A stretch of DNA of 64,000 nucleotides from Agarophyton chilense (lineage: Eukaryota > Rhodophyta > Florideophyceae > Gracilariales > Gracilariaceae): assembly GCA_030374765.1 (NCBI GenBank), contig JARGXX010000002.1, positions 1,674,001 through 1,738,000 on the forward strand, given 5' to 3'. A program made the position numbers and the translations under genes. Under the pieces are notes generated by a model that made no database searches, was not told the DNA's origin, and saw nothing but the letters and a program-made list of their open reading frames with translations. The first letter of the stretch is position 1, and each line of letters begins with the position of its first letter. Below are positions 22,195 through 32,318 of the stretch, piece after piece.

Positions 22195-24398
22195 ATGACC
22201 GTCAAATCGGTTGAGGGTTGAGGCAGGGGCTTAAAGAGGGAGGATTTGCCTCGCGTCGACCCTCTAAGAGTTTTCCGATGGGGTTTCCGTTTCTTCCTGA
22301 GGATGGGATTCCTCTTCGGGGTCGTCCTTAGGGTCTACAATGGTGTGGACCTGTGGGGCTTTGATCGGAGTACCTAGACGCGTGGCATAGCGTTAGCTTC
22401 CAGGGGTCCCTGTGGTTCGTTGGTATGCCCTGTTAGTCATTACTTGGGATCGCCGCACCTGGTAATTCTCTTCCCTTAAGGCTACGAGCTTTTTGCGTGC
22501 GTCCTCAGGCAGATACCTCGTGCAGTCACAGGGTTGGCTCATGAAACGGCAGAGGGAGCAGGCCCTTTGTGAGCGAAAAAAACGTCCTTGTGGGAGGGAA
22601 AAGGGAAATGCTTGGGTGTGGGTGGTTCAGTGGTCGCTGTAGTTCCCTGGGAGGTAAATGATGGGGGCCTAGACGGAGGGACACTGAAATTAAACGCGAG
22701 GATACCTCCCGAGTCGGCATATTGGAGTGATGACTCCATGTCCGATTCCGTGGAGCTAACTAAATGGGCTTGGTTTGGTTTACGCAATGAAGTTTCGTGT
22801 TCTCAGGGTGTATCAGAATTGTGCCTGAAAGTCCTGTAGGGATTTTCATAACCTTCGGCAAAGGTGACGAGCCGTCGGAAGGAGTATTGTGTGTTTTCCG
22901 TGTGGTAATTACGGACACAGGTCCGAATGGCAGGGGGTAATCCCGTGATGAAATGACGTTTGAGCCGTTCTTCGGAGAATACCTTTCCACATCGTTAAGC
23001 CTTCTTCCATAGGTCGTCTGCGAAGGCCGACTCGGTCATGTTGAAGCTCTGCCTAAAGAATATCACTTCCCGATGGGCATTCATTATAATATCATCTGTG
23101 GAATAGGTTCCCAAGCGGTTATGAACAACTTGAGGAGATGACCTGAGGGTCTCGAGATCTTGAGCATCCACGAGGTCAGTTGTGCCAGATATCTTCGAAA
23201 CCACTCGATCACGTGCCTGTCCTAAGAGGAAGATTTGGAAAATGTACATAGCGGCGCCCTCGTGGACAACGTTCTGATCACAGTTCATACGTAGCAAACT
23301 AAGACACCTAAGGACAGCAATGGGATTGGAACCCGAGAACTTGTCCGTAATGGTTGGTTGCATCCGTTTGGCCCACTTGGCGACTCTTCGAGCCACCGAA
23401 CCAAAATATTTCGGAGACCTTTCAGCCAATCGGTAATTTCGGTAGTCAAGAACGTTAAGGAAAAGTTCGTTAGTGGTTGTCAGTGGTCTAAGGCCTCGAA
23501 TGGCAGCCTCCTCCTCTTCCGAGTTGGTCATCTTAATTGAGTCTGAATCGGAATCACTCGTGTTCGAACGGTCTCCTCTTTTACTCTTTCTGTTTTTTTT
23601 TCTCCTGCGGATACTTCGTTTCTTTCCAGTGGAATAGGGACGTAAATGATATATCTCTCTATCAGATCTGATGGAGCCCTGAGGTCGCTGTACCTCATAT
23701 TATCCTTTGGGTAGAGTAATCTGTCTCTCTTCTAGACACAGAGCCTCTCTTCTGCTCCTAGATTAGCATTCCATTGGATTTTCCTGATAGTTTGTACGGC
23801 GAGGGGCGGGTAATACCGCCACTCCTGGGGGTTCGGTGAGGGGTTGCCATATGGAAACTGGATGGATTACTTGTGGAGTGGTCCTAGGGACCGCATTGCC
23901 TGACTGGCTGGTGATTGTTCCTTGAACGGCCTGCAGGAGGAAGTCTATGAGTAACTTAGACTCCATTACCTGAAGAACTATTCGCGTATTGAGATAGTCC
24001 ATATGGTCACCGATCGCCGTAGTGAGTCGCATGTTCACAATTGAATCCACATGGGCTGAGCAGAGCTCACGGAGACGGGTACAGAGAAGGTCGGCAAGCC
24101 ATGCGGGAATGTTCTATCTAATTCCTTCGGTCTTACGAGATTCTCCTTGGGGTGCCCGTGGCCTAAATATGGCCCTGGTGAGGCGTTCTCGTAATCGTGT
24201 TGCCAGCGTGGGTTCTCGGTGATTCTTTTCAGGGTTGTCCAGGGGAGTCAGTACTTCTTGATGCTGGCTTCTCGTGCTCCTGCGGTCGCTAACAGTATCG
24301 CCCTGTGTATCAGGCGACATCGTTGGCGTTGCAGTCGCTACTTTTCGTGCCGTAGGAGTCCTATGGTCTGGTCGGTTGGGTGTGTTTCCTGCATCCAT
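22195..24398 (-). pseudogene. gag: B1 gag, decayed
   Basis: It begins MDAGNTPNRPDH at an ATG, a start also seen in B2. A TAG interrupts it at 24114, and later shifts split the capsid region (23531-22995 is the longest clean piece). That piece reads through RQSFNMTES, where B2 and B3 have a TAG. The C-terminal nucleocapsid-like region has a C-x2-C...P-C-D-C cluster instead of the CCHC knuckle of family A. Confidence 0.85.
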
Positions 24399-24502
24399 AA
24401 TGGCGGTTGCTTCTGTACTTTTGGTCTGTTGGGGAATTAAACCAAAAGCTAAAATCCGTATAATTCTTCTTTCCAGTGGTCCGTTCAATTATTTTTAGGG
24501 GA

Positions 24503-24520
24503 TTCTAAGTCGGGAGACCA
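24503..24520 (-). other. B1 primer-binding site
   Basis: The minus strand reads TGGTCTCCCGACTTAGAA, three bases inside the LTR end. It is identical over 18 nt to the A1 site. B2 and B3 have diverged versions starting TGGTTCCC and TGGTTTCC. Confidence 0.75.
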
Positions 24521-24523
24521 AAA

Positions 24524-24937
24524 TGTAACGCAATGACTGGTAGATCAGCGAATTGGTCTCATCCTCAGGTAGCGTAGTAGAACGGGTCCTAAGGTCCGTA
24601 TCCTCGACGGCGGCACTCCGAGAGTACTTGGTGCATTGGGCGGGCGTTTACTGCGTAATTTTACAGGTCGGAGCTACCGAAACGATGGCTTGAAGACCAA
24701 TTGGTGGAACCAATGTACCGAAGGGGGTAATTTCGTATCCTAACGGTGCCTCCCGGATCCTAAGGGAGAAGCATCACTCAAGCCAAATAAATATTAATGG
24801 AGAGGTGCTGGGATCACTCTGGCACTGTGAAGATATTCTATAATACCAAAAAAATAAAAAAATAAATAATAATTATTTAAATGTGTCCAGCTGAGGTCGG
24901 TCAGTCCACGTGGTGTCTGTAAGGTTCCTTAGGCCCT
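24524..24937 (-). repeat. B1 5' LTR, outer end missing
   Basis: The inner end (GCGTTACA on the minus strand) is intact. At about 24937, in a region matching GGCCT of the 3' LTR, the sequence passes directly into family-A gag codons. About 40 bp including the terminal TG are absent. Confidence 0.85.
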
Positions 24938-26038
24938 GGCTACTTGGCGCTACCCTAATTTCTACGGGGTGTCGCTGAAGATCAGTTTTTGTCGGTTCGG
25001 GGCTCGTCACGAGCCTCCGAAGGAGGTGTGACCTGCTGGCCCGAGGCCGTGCAGTACCTCCTGCGTTCTTACGCAACCAACTCCGCGATAAAAGCGGCGA
25101 TACTCGCTTTGCGAGACAATCGACAACGCTCCGGCGAGCTCAAGACCGATTACTCGGTACGCCTGAATAAGGCTTTCCACCGTTGTGGTAATGTATACCC
25201 CGCTGGGGAACGCTGTACGATGTTCATTGATGGCTTGGATCCAGCCATCAAGACTCTTGTCGCCCGTTACAGGGAACAAGAGGCGAAGGTGACCTACCTT
25301 GAACTCGTACAGTTTGCCCGCGCAGAGGGAGATGCACTACGTGCACGCAATCCGGGAACCCGGTTGAAGGCCGCTAAAGCATTTCTGCTTGAGTCAGACT
25401 CTTCTTCACCGTCATTTGCGACGGATGGCATCCCCAAACAGGGTTATGACAATATGAATGTCATCCATCACGATGGTTTATCTATTCCGACAACGGAATT
25501 ACCGTCTACAACGGATGGCTCGGTTGACTCAACCGCAAGGGTCACGGAGAACGGGCAGGTCTTTTATCTTAATGACCGCCGCACTCCGGCCCCCCGTATG
25601 CCGTACTCGAACGGAATGACACGAAGTCAGCGCCCTGGATGGGTTGGAAACCGGGAGCCCGGAAGATACACCGATGCTCGGAATGCCGTACCGCGAAACG
25701 CGGGAGTGACGTTGGTGTGCCACTTGTGCTACGAGCGCGGGCACACCTCCCCGCAATGCCTTTTATCGCTACGCGATATGGCGCGAGTGGTGGATAATTA
25801 CGAAGCCCTCTCCCCGCATGAGAAGGGCTCCGTGCCACTCACGTCATATCTCCATGCGAAGACGGACTTCCCCAACGCATTGGCTCACACTCTGAATTCT
25901 CGGTACAAACCGGCTCAGCCGGCACGCGCCGCACCAGCGCCAAACCACGCTGGTGGATCTCAACCCGCTCCTGCGGTAGCTACCGTGCAACGGAATCATG
26001 CACTCGTTGCCGAGGAAGTCGGGCCTTCGCCCGACTAG
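24938..26038 (+). pseudogene. gag: A2 Gag, N-terminally truncated
   Basis: The frame aligns with A1 Gag from about YLALP onward. A TAA at 24956-24958 replaces the Tyr codon of A1; the frame is open from there to the TAG at 26036. Conserved pieces are SVRGSSRASEGG, AFHRCGNVYP and FIDGLDP. The zinc knuckle CHLCYERGHTSPQC has CX2CX4HX4C spacing. About the first 350 residues of A1 Gag have no counterpart because the element is cut at 24938. No ATG is at the usual start, so it cannot be a complete protein. Confidence 0.88.
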
Positions 26039-26084
26039 AACCCTGTACAGGGAAAAGAATAGAGGGAGTCTCCCCTTCGGGAGA
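26017..26084 (+). promoter_or_regulatory. Hairpin cluster at the A2 gag/pro junction
   Basis: Three inverted repeats sit around the gag TAG. An 8-bp stem AGTCGGGC-CTTC-GCCCGACT lies at 26017-26036. The palindrome CCCTGTACAGGG is at 26041-26052. The stem TCTCCC-CTTC-GGGAGA is at 26069-26084. The last corresponds to the A1 hairpin at 5063-5076 with a different loop. The protease frame (-1) is open across the region, and GGGAAAA at 26050-26056 lies within it. A recoding role is inferred. Confidence 0.4.
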
Positions 26085-26811
26085 GGCGTCCTCAGAGTTG
26101 AGGCTGACGACGCCCGAGGCGCCGATGCCTCGCTCCCCGGTGAAAATCCTGACAAGGAAGGACACCGCAGACGCGGACTCTAAACACCTCGGTGTTTTGC
26201 GTCGACCGTGGATACGGATTAGAAATAAACGGATCCCGGATAGAGTCTTGGTAATGGCCAAGCGTAACTACAAGGTTTACGCTGACCTTGGTCTGCGCAC
26301 GCAGTTTATGGTGAGATATCTCACTGTCCTGGATACAGGTGCTGGGCCAAACTTTATTGTGGAATCGGTTTTACCCCCGCCATTGCGGTTACTCATCCGT
26401 TCCGAAACGGTACCCGACGTCTCAGACGCCAATAACAACCCGTTGAAAACGGTTGGTGTGATCGACCTAGTCTTCAGGCTAGGGCGGATGGTGGTTAAAC
26501 TAACTTTTATTGTGTGCCGCTCGCTGGCCGCGCCAGTCATACTGGGATGTGACTACTGCGACAGGTTTGTCGACGCCATCCGCCCACGACTTAAGCAGGT
26601 GGAACTTGAGGACGGATCGACCGTCCCCATTGTTCGTGAACCGCTGAAGCGGGCATCGAGGAAACACGTTCCTCTACCTGCTGCGCAGGAACCCACACCG
26701 GCGAACCGGGATTCTACGAAGCTACGTGTCGACGAGTCGATTTGCATTCCGCCAAAGTCCCACTCTTGGGTGCGTGTCAGTTCTCGTCAGCACGGTACTC
26801 GAATCGTTTGA
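26041..26811 (+). CDS. A2 protease domain (Pro-Pol start)
   Basis: This is a retropepsin-type aspartic protease in the -1 frame relative to gag. The active site LDTGAGPN is near residue 100, and the second signature ILGCDY about 75 residues later. It aligns with A1 throughout (MAKRNYKVY, RSLAAPVILGCD, VELEDGS) and, unlike A1, needs no frameshift between QFMVR and DTGA. The frame ends at a TGA (26811) at the position where A1 continues toward RT. The protease alone could still be functional. Confidence 0.8.
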   Translation, partial: PCTGKRIEGVSPSGEASSELRLTTPEAPMPRSPVKILTRKDTADADSKHLGVLRRPWIRIRNKRIPDRVLVMAKRNYKVYADLGLRTQFMVRYLTVLDTGAGPNFIVESVLPPPLRLLIRSETVPDVSDANNNPLKTVGVIDLVFRLGRMVVKLTFIVCRSLAAPVILGCDYCDRFVDAIRPRLKQVELEDGSTVPIVREPLKRASRKHVPLPAAQEPTPANRDSTKLRVDESICIPPKSHSWVRVSSRQHGTRIV

Positions 26812-26859
26812 CCGATACCATCACTGTCAAACAGGCATCAACTCGCTTTCGCGGATGGA

Positions 26860-27282
26860 ATGGTTCACATTGAGCCCGACAAATCGTTTTGTGTATGTGT
26901 GTCCAACTCTGGAGAGAAACACCAGTATCTGATTAGGAACCAAGTCATTGGAAGAGTTGCTCCTCACCCCATGTCTATCTTTACCCTTCAAGGGGATCGT
27001 ACCGGTTCAACCGGAATGGGTCACTCTGAGAAGGGAGATAATCTCGTCGGAGGTCCCCGGTCTACGCTGAACTTACACACACTGCCGTGTGTGTCGCCAC
27101 CAGCAGTACTGGTTAAGTTATCTAATGGTTCTTGGATTGTTGTCATCAACTACCGTCTGTTCTGCACGACTGACGTCGGAAAGATACCACCTGAGTTGGT
27201 GAATTTCAAAGCCCAGCCATTGCTGGATGGGCTACCGAATTGTTCGGATCATGAGAGTTGCTGCAACTCGTGACTTTCAGTA
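26860..27282 (+). pseudogene. A2 RT remnant
   Basis: The frame 26860-27273 keeps family-A linker sequence (VHIEPDKSF, HQYLIRNQVIGR). It then jumps to an RT-like piece with SPPAVLVKLSNGSW and VINYRL, matching SPVVLVPKPDGSW and IDYRRL of A1. The RT catalytic core, RNase H and integrase are absent. This is a large internal deletion followed by drift. Confidence 0.7.
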
Positions 27283-28671
27283 ATGCCTTCCGCTGTTCAG
27301 CGTTCGATGGCCTGCATACGCCCAAGGCACAGAGGAGGGCCATTTAACAGAACTCTGGATGCTTCAGCCCCTCGCAACGAGGATGGTTCTCAGAATCCCT
27401 CGCATATTGCGGAAGTTCCCGTTTCTACGGTAGGGCTAATATATCCCATCCAGATGGTTGCTTTACCCGCCAATAAGCGATTCCCGCTCTTCAACCCACC
27501 CGTGGGACTCTCTGATATACCGATTCAATCGGACGCTGGCCTGAATGGCCTTTCTTCTCTCACGCCACTGCGCGGTGTCTATCCCCGCCAGTTGGGCGCT
27601 TCTACCACTCTCTATATCGCTCCGTCTAAGGAGGGGGAGGGGACCCGCTCAATCGCGGAAGCATCGCCGTCGCAACGGAAGTTTAACCGGACACCCCGGG
27701 CAAGGCCCCCGAGCGGGCAACCGGCTTCGTCGCCGGACGCCAATCCGCTCCCGCGGGACGCGGCGGTCAACCTGACCGTCACGCAACCCCGCAAGGGGGA
27801 CCAAGGCGCTCGAAGACCCGAAGCCGGGAAGCGAGACCCTACGGACGCTCCCCACCGCGTGGAAGCAACTGAGGGCTCCCCGCACATTCGCGGTCGCACA
27901 CCGAGCGTTTCGGTCGATACCGGTACTCCGGCGGGCGCTGCGCAAGCAGGTCTAGCGAGCCACTCCGTTGAGAACGGTACGAACCCCATGGGGGAAAAGG
28001 GGCGCAACGACAAGTCGAAAACCGCCTCCCTTGCCGAACAATCGGAGCCAACCGTCCGCGACGGCCCGACCACCCGTCCTCAAGGTCACGTGACCCGGGC
28101 GGGATATCGGACCAATGGGCACCCGGCATCCCGGTCATTGGCTGACAGCCACCCCGCGGAAGCGGATCGCCGGGACGGTGAACCACTCACCGCCCACGGC
28201 GCACCGCACAGCGGAAACTGCCCACCAATGGGAACGCCGCATGCCGCAAATCAAGCGGAGGCCTCCGGCGAACCGTCAAAAAGACGGAAGGACCCCCGCA
28301 AACTCGCGGTAAGGGCGGACTTCAGGGAAGCCCCTACCGCCCAGCGGAAACACAACCCGGCCGTGCCGGCAACTTCCGCGAAGCGGTACGGCAGCCCCGG
28401 CAACCCGGCAACAACCGCAGAGCGGAATGACAAACCGGGTGACCCGGAACAGGCGACGACGAGCCCAGCACCACGCGGCGCTGAGGCTCGGGCCACCACC
28501 ACCCGGCAAGGCCGGCAAGTTTACGTGCAGGAGTACGTCCTCGACCGAATCGTCGGACATAGCTACGATGAGCACGGGGTGCTCCAGTACCGGACCCGCT
28601 GGTACGGATACGGGCCGGAGTGGGACACCCCGGAGCCCATCGAGCACCTCCCGCGCTCCACGGTAATGTGA
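27283..28671 (+). CDS. A2 chromodomain ORF, 462 aa
   Basis: It starts at an ATG and is open for 462 codons. Residues 1-110 are not recognisable. Residues 110-405 are a Pro/Arg/Ala/Thr-rich, probably disordered stretch. The last 50 or so residues form a chromodomain: VQEYVLDRIVGH, then YRTRWYGYGPEWDTPEPIEHL, the usual Y-x-V/T-x-W-x-G-Y and W-x-x-E pattern. In the B elements the chromodomain is the Pol C-terminus, so this ORF is probably the Pol tail fused to rearranged sequence after loss of RT-IN. The antisense ORF converges on it from the right. Confidence 0.7.
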   Translation: MPSAVQRSMACIRPRHRGGPFNRTLDASAPRNEDGSQNPSHIAEVPVSTVGLIYPIQMVALPANKRFPLFNPPVGLSDIPIQSDAGLNGLSSLTPLRGVYPRQLGASTTLYIAPSKEGEGTRSIAEASPSQRKFNRTPRARPPSGQPASSPDANPLPRDAAVNLTVTQPRKGDQGARRPEAGKRDPTDAPHRVEATEGSPHIRGRTPSVSVDTGTPAGAAQAGLASHSVENGTNPMGEKGRNDKSKTASLAEQSEPTVRDGPTTRPQGHVTRAGYRTNGHPASRSLADSHPAEADRRDGEPLTAHGAPHSGNCPPMGTPHAANQAEASGEPSKRRKDPRKLAVRADFREAPTAQRKHNPAVPATSAKRYGSPGNPATTAERNDKPGDPEQATTSPAPRGAEARATTTRQGRQVYVQEYVLDRIVGHSYDEHGVLQYRTRWYGYGPEWDTPEPIEHLPRSTVM

Positions 28672-28998
28672 TACCACCGCCTTGCGGGACCGCACTCCCA
28701 GCCACGCTGGTAAAAGCCCAAGAGGGATAAACCGTGAACACGGAATGGAATGGCTGGTGGCGCCACGCGCCATCTCCGTCCATGCCCCAACGCGGGGAAG
28801 AAAGCAACCGCTCACGCTATCCCAAAGTCGTTGGTGGTCGTGCAAGTTACCTGGTCCGCGCGCGAAGCGCCCACCGTTAAACACGGAACTCCCAGCTAGG
28901 CTGGTTCCCTGCAACACCGGAACCCCGGTTGAAGGCCGGTACCCCGGAAAGAAAGAAGTGGACTTGGGAAAGGGCGTCGGAAAGGCGACCCTCTTCTT

Positions 28999-29004
28999 TT
29001 TATT
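28999..29004 (-). terminator. AATAAA after the A2 antisense ORF
   Basis: The hexamer is on the minus strand 60 nt past the antisense stop (29064). It corresponds in position to the hexamers of the three B elements. Confidence 0.5.
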
Positions 29005-29063
29005 TCTCACTACTGGCAAGGGCGCCCTAGTGGCGCCGCCCTACATTCTACCGGAAGCTCCGG

Positions 29064-30838
29064 TCATTCCTCCGCACGAGGTGGACCCCCGCCGAGGCTC
29101 TTGGCTAAGGCATCCCGCATGGCGGCCACATCACCCGAGATCTCGGAAGGGCGAAGCCCCACCTCCCGAAGGAAGCGCGCGATGACCTCGCCCCGCTCCG
29201 CGCCAGCGGCGGTGGCGGGCCCGCCCGCCACCGATGGAGTCGGATAGGAATCCGTTCGCACGGCATCAGCAGCCCCGGATGGAGCCGCACCACCGTATTC
29301 GACGGACTCCTCACCGGCCTCGCCGGACTCGTCACCCTCTATCGGAGCGTAACCCGGATCCTCCGGGTCGTTGTCGACCATCGGGTCACCATCCGCATAG
29401 TCGCGGTAATAGTCGCTCGAGTCGACATACCCTCGCGGGTGGTCGGCCGGGACTTCACGCGGCGCATGCCGGTTGGCTTCCGCTTCCTCGCGGCTGATCT
29501 CGTGGTAATCCCAGCGGTCGAAGTAGATGAAATCCCCCGCTAGCGCGGTATTCCTCCCGAATCCGGGGCCAGACCCGCGACGCGGTTGAATGCGTTGGGA
29601 GTTCTCCAGCGGGACCTTACCCCACTGGACCCCCTCCACAAAGTCGTGGAGGCCCAGCATCTCTTCTTCGTTCGCCTCGCCCCCGAGGGGGATGCGCATG
29701 TCCAAACGGCGGATCGCAGCCCGCACACGCGGTGGCACGTACCACAATCGGTATTGGTCGTACGCCTCAGCGAGGATAAAAGCCGCAGTGCGGACGGCCC
29801 ATTCGCTTACCACGACGGACCACCACCCCGACTGGGGATCGTTCAAGAACGACGACCCTACATAGGTGAAGACTGGGGGCAGCTCAATGAAGCAACCCCA
29901 GCACGCCTCCAAGGAGGACCACCAGTCTGGGAGACTGACGTACCGACCACGTCGGTGAGCAGGTGCGATGCGCTCAATCTCCGTGTTCTGGTACGGTACG
30001 AAATACCCGGTCCGGGCCCGCCAACGCCGCTCATCGCGGATGAAGTTCTGAAGGAAGTTCGAGCGCGACTGCCGCGGTTGGTAGCGGAACTCTGCCCGAA
30101 GAATCGGTCGTACCCAGCAAAGGGCTTCTTGCCGAGCGATCGGTGTGCCCCTCCAAGCGAGGGTTTCCAATCCGTTGAGACGGTCGCAGTACGACATTTC
30201 CCCGCGAGTGCGGTAAAGGTGGACGTCGAATTCGACCTCTGGCGGAATCGGGAACTCGAAAGGCGCCCGATGGTGCCTGAGATAAGCGATCCGCACAAGC
30301 GTGGCCTGAGCCTCCGCAGAGGATTCACCGCGTCGGCGGAGTATGTGGTGTACCGGGATGGCGATGCGATTACGCAAATCCCAGGACATGGTCACCACGC
30401 CGGGCGGTCGCCCGGGAGCATCTCCGAATTATCGGTGTAGGATTGGATCAAATCCTCGTCGCGGACAGCCAATGGGTGAAACCAAGGCGCATACCGCAAC
30501 ATCGCGGAGCCATTCCGAGTTCTCGGATTTGCACCCACAAGGGCGTCGTAGGTCGGCCACTGCGGTGGGTCCGCCTGTCCGCGAAAGCGGGCGCCAATAC
30601 GGCGGTCTTCGTACGCAAGGTTAGTAACATCCCCAGGGTGGGGCGCGGACCGGAAGCCGGTGGAACCGCCAAGGGCGGGAGTCGCGGATGTGTTTTGACG
30701 GTCGGGGTTGGACATGGTGCGTGTTGGTGTGCTGTGGTTGGAATCGGATGCGAAGAGCTGGCGTGGGATCCTTGGTGAAGGTGTGTTGGTTTCCGGAGAC
30801 CCGGTGTCGGACGCGCTCTTATCATGACGAGCTGCCAT
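29064..30838 (-). CDS. A2 antisense ORF product, unknown function (one frameshift)
   Basis: It is encoded opposite gag-pol, between the chromodomain ORF and the 3' LTR. An N-terminal frame starts at ATG 30838 (MAARHDKSASD) and ends at 30392. The main frame, 30398-29064 (444 codons), overlaps it and is displaced by one register, so either one base is wrong or lost or two proteins are made. The main part has W-rich segments (LPDWWSSLEACWGCFIELPP, GWWSVVVSEWAV, QWGKVP, FIYFDRWDYHEIS), then an acidic linker and a helical C-terminus (FLREVGLRPSEISGDVA). No known family is recognised. Colinear short matches to the B antisense protein suggest a common origin. Confidence 0.65.
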
Positions 30839-30872
30839 GCCGACTTCCTCTTCGAGGTGTTCGACCTGTCTT

Positions 30873-30883
30873 AAGGGGGGGGG
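30873..30883 (+). other. A2 polypurine tract
   Basis: AAGGGGGGGGG followed by TA precedes the TG of the 3' LTR. It is in the place expected for plus-strand priming and confirms the plus orientation of A2. Confidence 0.75.
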
Positions 30884-30885
30884 TA

Positions 30886-31748
30886 TGAAGAGCAACGCCC
30901 TCCAGGGAGGTTTTTGAGGACTTAAGTTTTTTCCGGAGCCTCCGGCGTGCAACCTCGTTATGAGTAGGAGTAATCCGTTTTCACGGCGATGGCCGGAACG
31001 CCGGTGATGCACCGGCGGGACCGGGTGCCATACACGTGGCCGCAGCGCCCGCGTGACACGTGGCCGCCAGATTGGTCCCTTTGTAGAGGGACATTTAGCT
31101 ATTTAGGATAGACTTTATTTATTCTATTCTACGGTGACTACAGTACTTAGGCCGCCGGCCTGGCGGCCGCCGGTCCAGTAAAGTCTCCCCAACAAGGGTG
31201 ATCTTGGTCTTCCAAATCTTGGCTCTGGGTCGAACCGCCTGCGCGGATATACAACTCCTTACGGAGGGATTTCCCGTGGTGCACGGCTTCCCAACCCCCT
31301 TGAACGTTCAAGCAGCCTTCGTGTGTTGGATATCTATTCCCACTTTCGTGGTTCCGCCCGTGTATACGGTTTGCTACACCCGGCAGTGCAGGCTATTCCC
31401 GAGTCCCCTCTTGCGACTCGTGGTCAACCTCGCCCTCTTGCCTCCGTTCCCATTTTCCTTCCCTTTTCCTCCCCTTCATTGGGCAATTCCCGCTCTTGCG
31501 GCTCGCACTGACACCTGTCGTGCTCGCCACTCTCTTGGGTTTTGCCTTCTCAGAGGATACGCAAGCACCGCTTCGGCGGATATTCTCGGCTTCTTTAAGC
31601 CTCCCTGCGCCCGTCGCGACGGTTCGGCTCCGTCTTACACCCGGCATTGCGCGTCGATCCCTGGGAGGGCTCTACCGCGCCGGTTACCTCGTGAGAGGAA
31701 GATCCGGACGTCTTCGTAGGTTTTCGCCCTTGGGGGCAGTGTCCTACA
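30886..31748 (+). repeat. A2 3' LTR (863 bp)
   Basis: It begins TGAAGAGCAACGCCC and ends TGTCCTACA, matching the solo LTR at 44322-45209 (TGAAGGACAATGCCC ... TGTGCTACA). Shared internal landmarks are CACGTGGC motifs, TTTAGCTA, a TACTTAGG box and GTCTTACACCCG. The bases next to it (GATTG) cannot be tested as a target duplication because the left end is missing. Confidence 0.88.
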
Positions 31749-31814
31749 GATTGGTGAAACAAGGCCTTAAACAATTTGAGGTTTTCTTTCTACACCACGC
31801 AATTAGGATCATTG

Positions 31815-32318
31815 ATGAAATTTCTGTATCTTAATAAGTCTTCTGTGCCTCTGATGTTCAATAAATGGATTGAAAGAAAGAAGAGTTTAAGCTGTTTTTA
31901 CGCTGTACCCAACGCCTTCAAGCTCTCCAAGTTTCATGTATTCAAGTTTTCGTGGACATATAAGAAAGAACTATTTCCAAAGGTGTTGTCAACAGACAGT
32001 GAATATAAGAAGTACAAATTATTGAAGATGGGAGTGACAGTCTCTAAAATATTGATTCAAAGCAATAAGTTGTGTCCAATTATGTCACCTAAGCTTTCCA
32101 TCACTTTGTTGAGTCTAGTGTTTCCTGCGCAGGAGAGAATTAGAGAAGTGTATCTTGTTAAGAACGTTCTTGATAGATATTATGAGCATGATTTGGAAAA
32201 AAGGATTGACTACTGTGTGTTGTGCCTGACTGGCTTTGGCACATATCGCCAAGCCGGATCTCAAACGGTCAGAATCAAATCTGTATCGAGATGGTGTTCC
32301 CGTTGGGAAAGGTCGTGA
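31815..32318 (+). CDS. Hypothetical protein, 167 aa
   Basis: This is an open frame from an ATG in an A/T-rich stretch right of the A2 LTR. It is Lys-, Leu- and Ser-rich, with no domain or repeat I recognise and no conserved neighbour. It may be a chance ORF or a fragment of an older element. Confidence 0.25.
   Translation: MKFLYLNKSSVPLMFNKWIERKKSLSCFYAVPNAFKLSKFHVFKFSWTYKKELFPKVLSTDSEYKKYKLLKMGVTVSKILIQSNKLCPIMSPKLSITLLSLVFPAQERIREVYLVKNVLDRYYEHDLEKRIDYCVLCLTGFGTYRQAGSQTVRIKSVSRWCSRWERS

Larger units (their letters stand above)
14699..24937 (-). mobile_element. B1: Ty3/gypsy chromodomain element with antisense ORF
   Basis: This is a minus-strand element with 3' LTR 14699-15143, polypurine tract, plus-strand antisense ORF, pol with C-terminal chromodomain (17807-22153), gag (to 24398), PBS (24503-24520) and a 5' LTR (24524-about 24937) that lacks its outer 40 bp or so. 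The two LTRs differ substantially, so the insertion is old. No target-site duplication can be read because the right end is cut. Confidence 0.92.
24938..31748 (+). mobile_element. A2: 5'-truncated family-A element lacking most of RT-IN
   Basis: From left to right it has gag (N-terminal half missing), protease, a short RT remnant, a 462-codon ORF with C-terminal chromodomain, a long antisense ORF, a polypurine tract and a 3' LTR (30886-31748). RNase H, integrase and most of RT are gone. The 27.5-30.9 kb part is GC-rich and holds long open frames on both strands, unlike the decayed B1 next door. The 5' LTR is missing, so its age cannot be read from LTR divergence. Confidence 0.88.

Noticed and set aside
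24989..25076. TTG as true start of A2 gag
   Set aside because: The frame aligns with A1 gag further upstream and is simply open after a TAA; the 5' half is missing.
27612..28186. Long minus-strand open frames opposite the A2 chromodomain ORF
   Set aside because: They are shadows of a GC-rich Pro/Arg-rich coding stretch; no domain and no conserved start.
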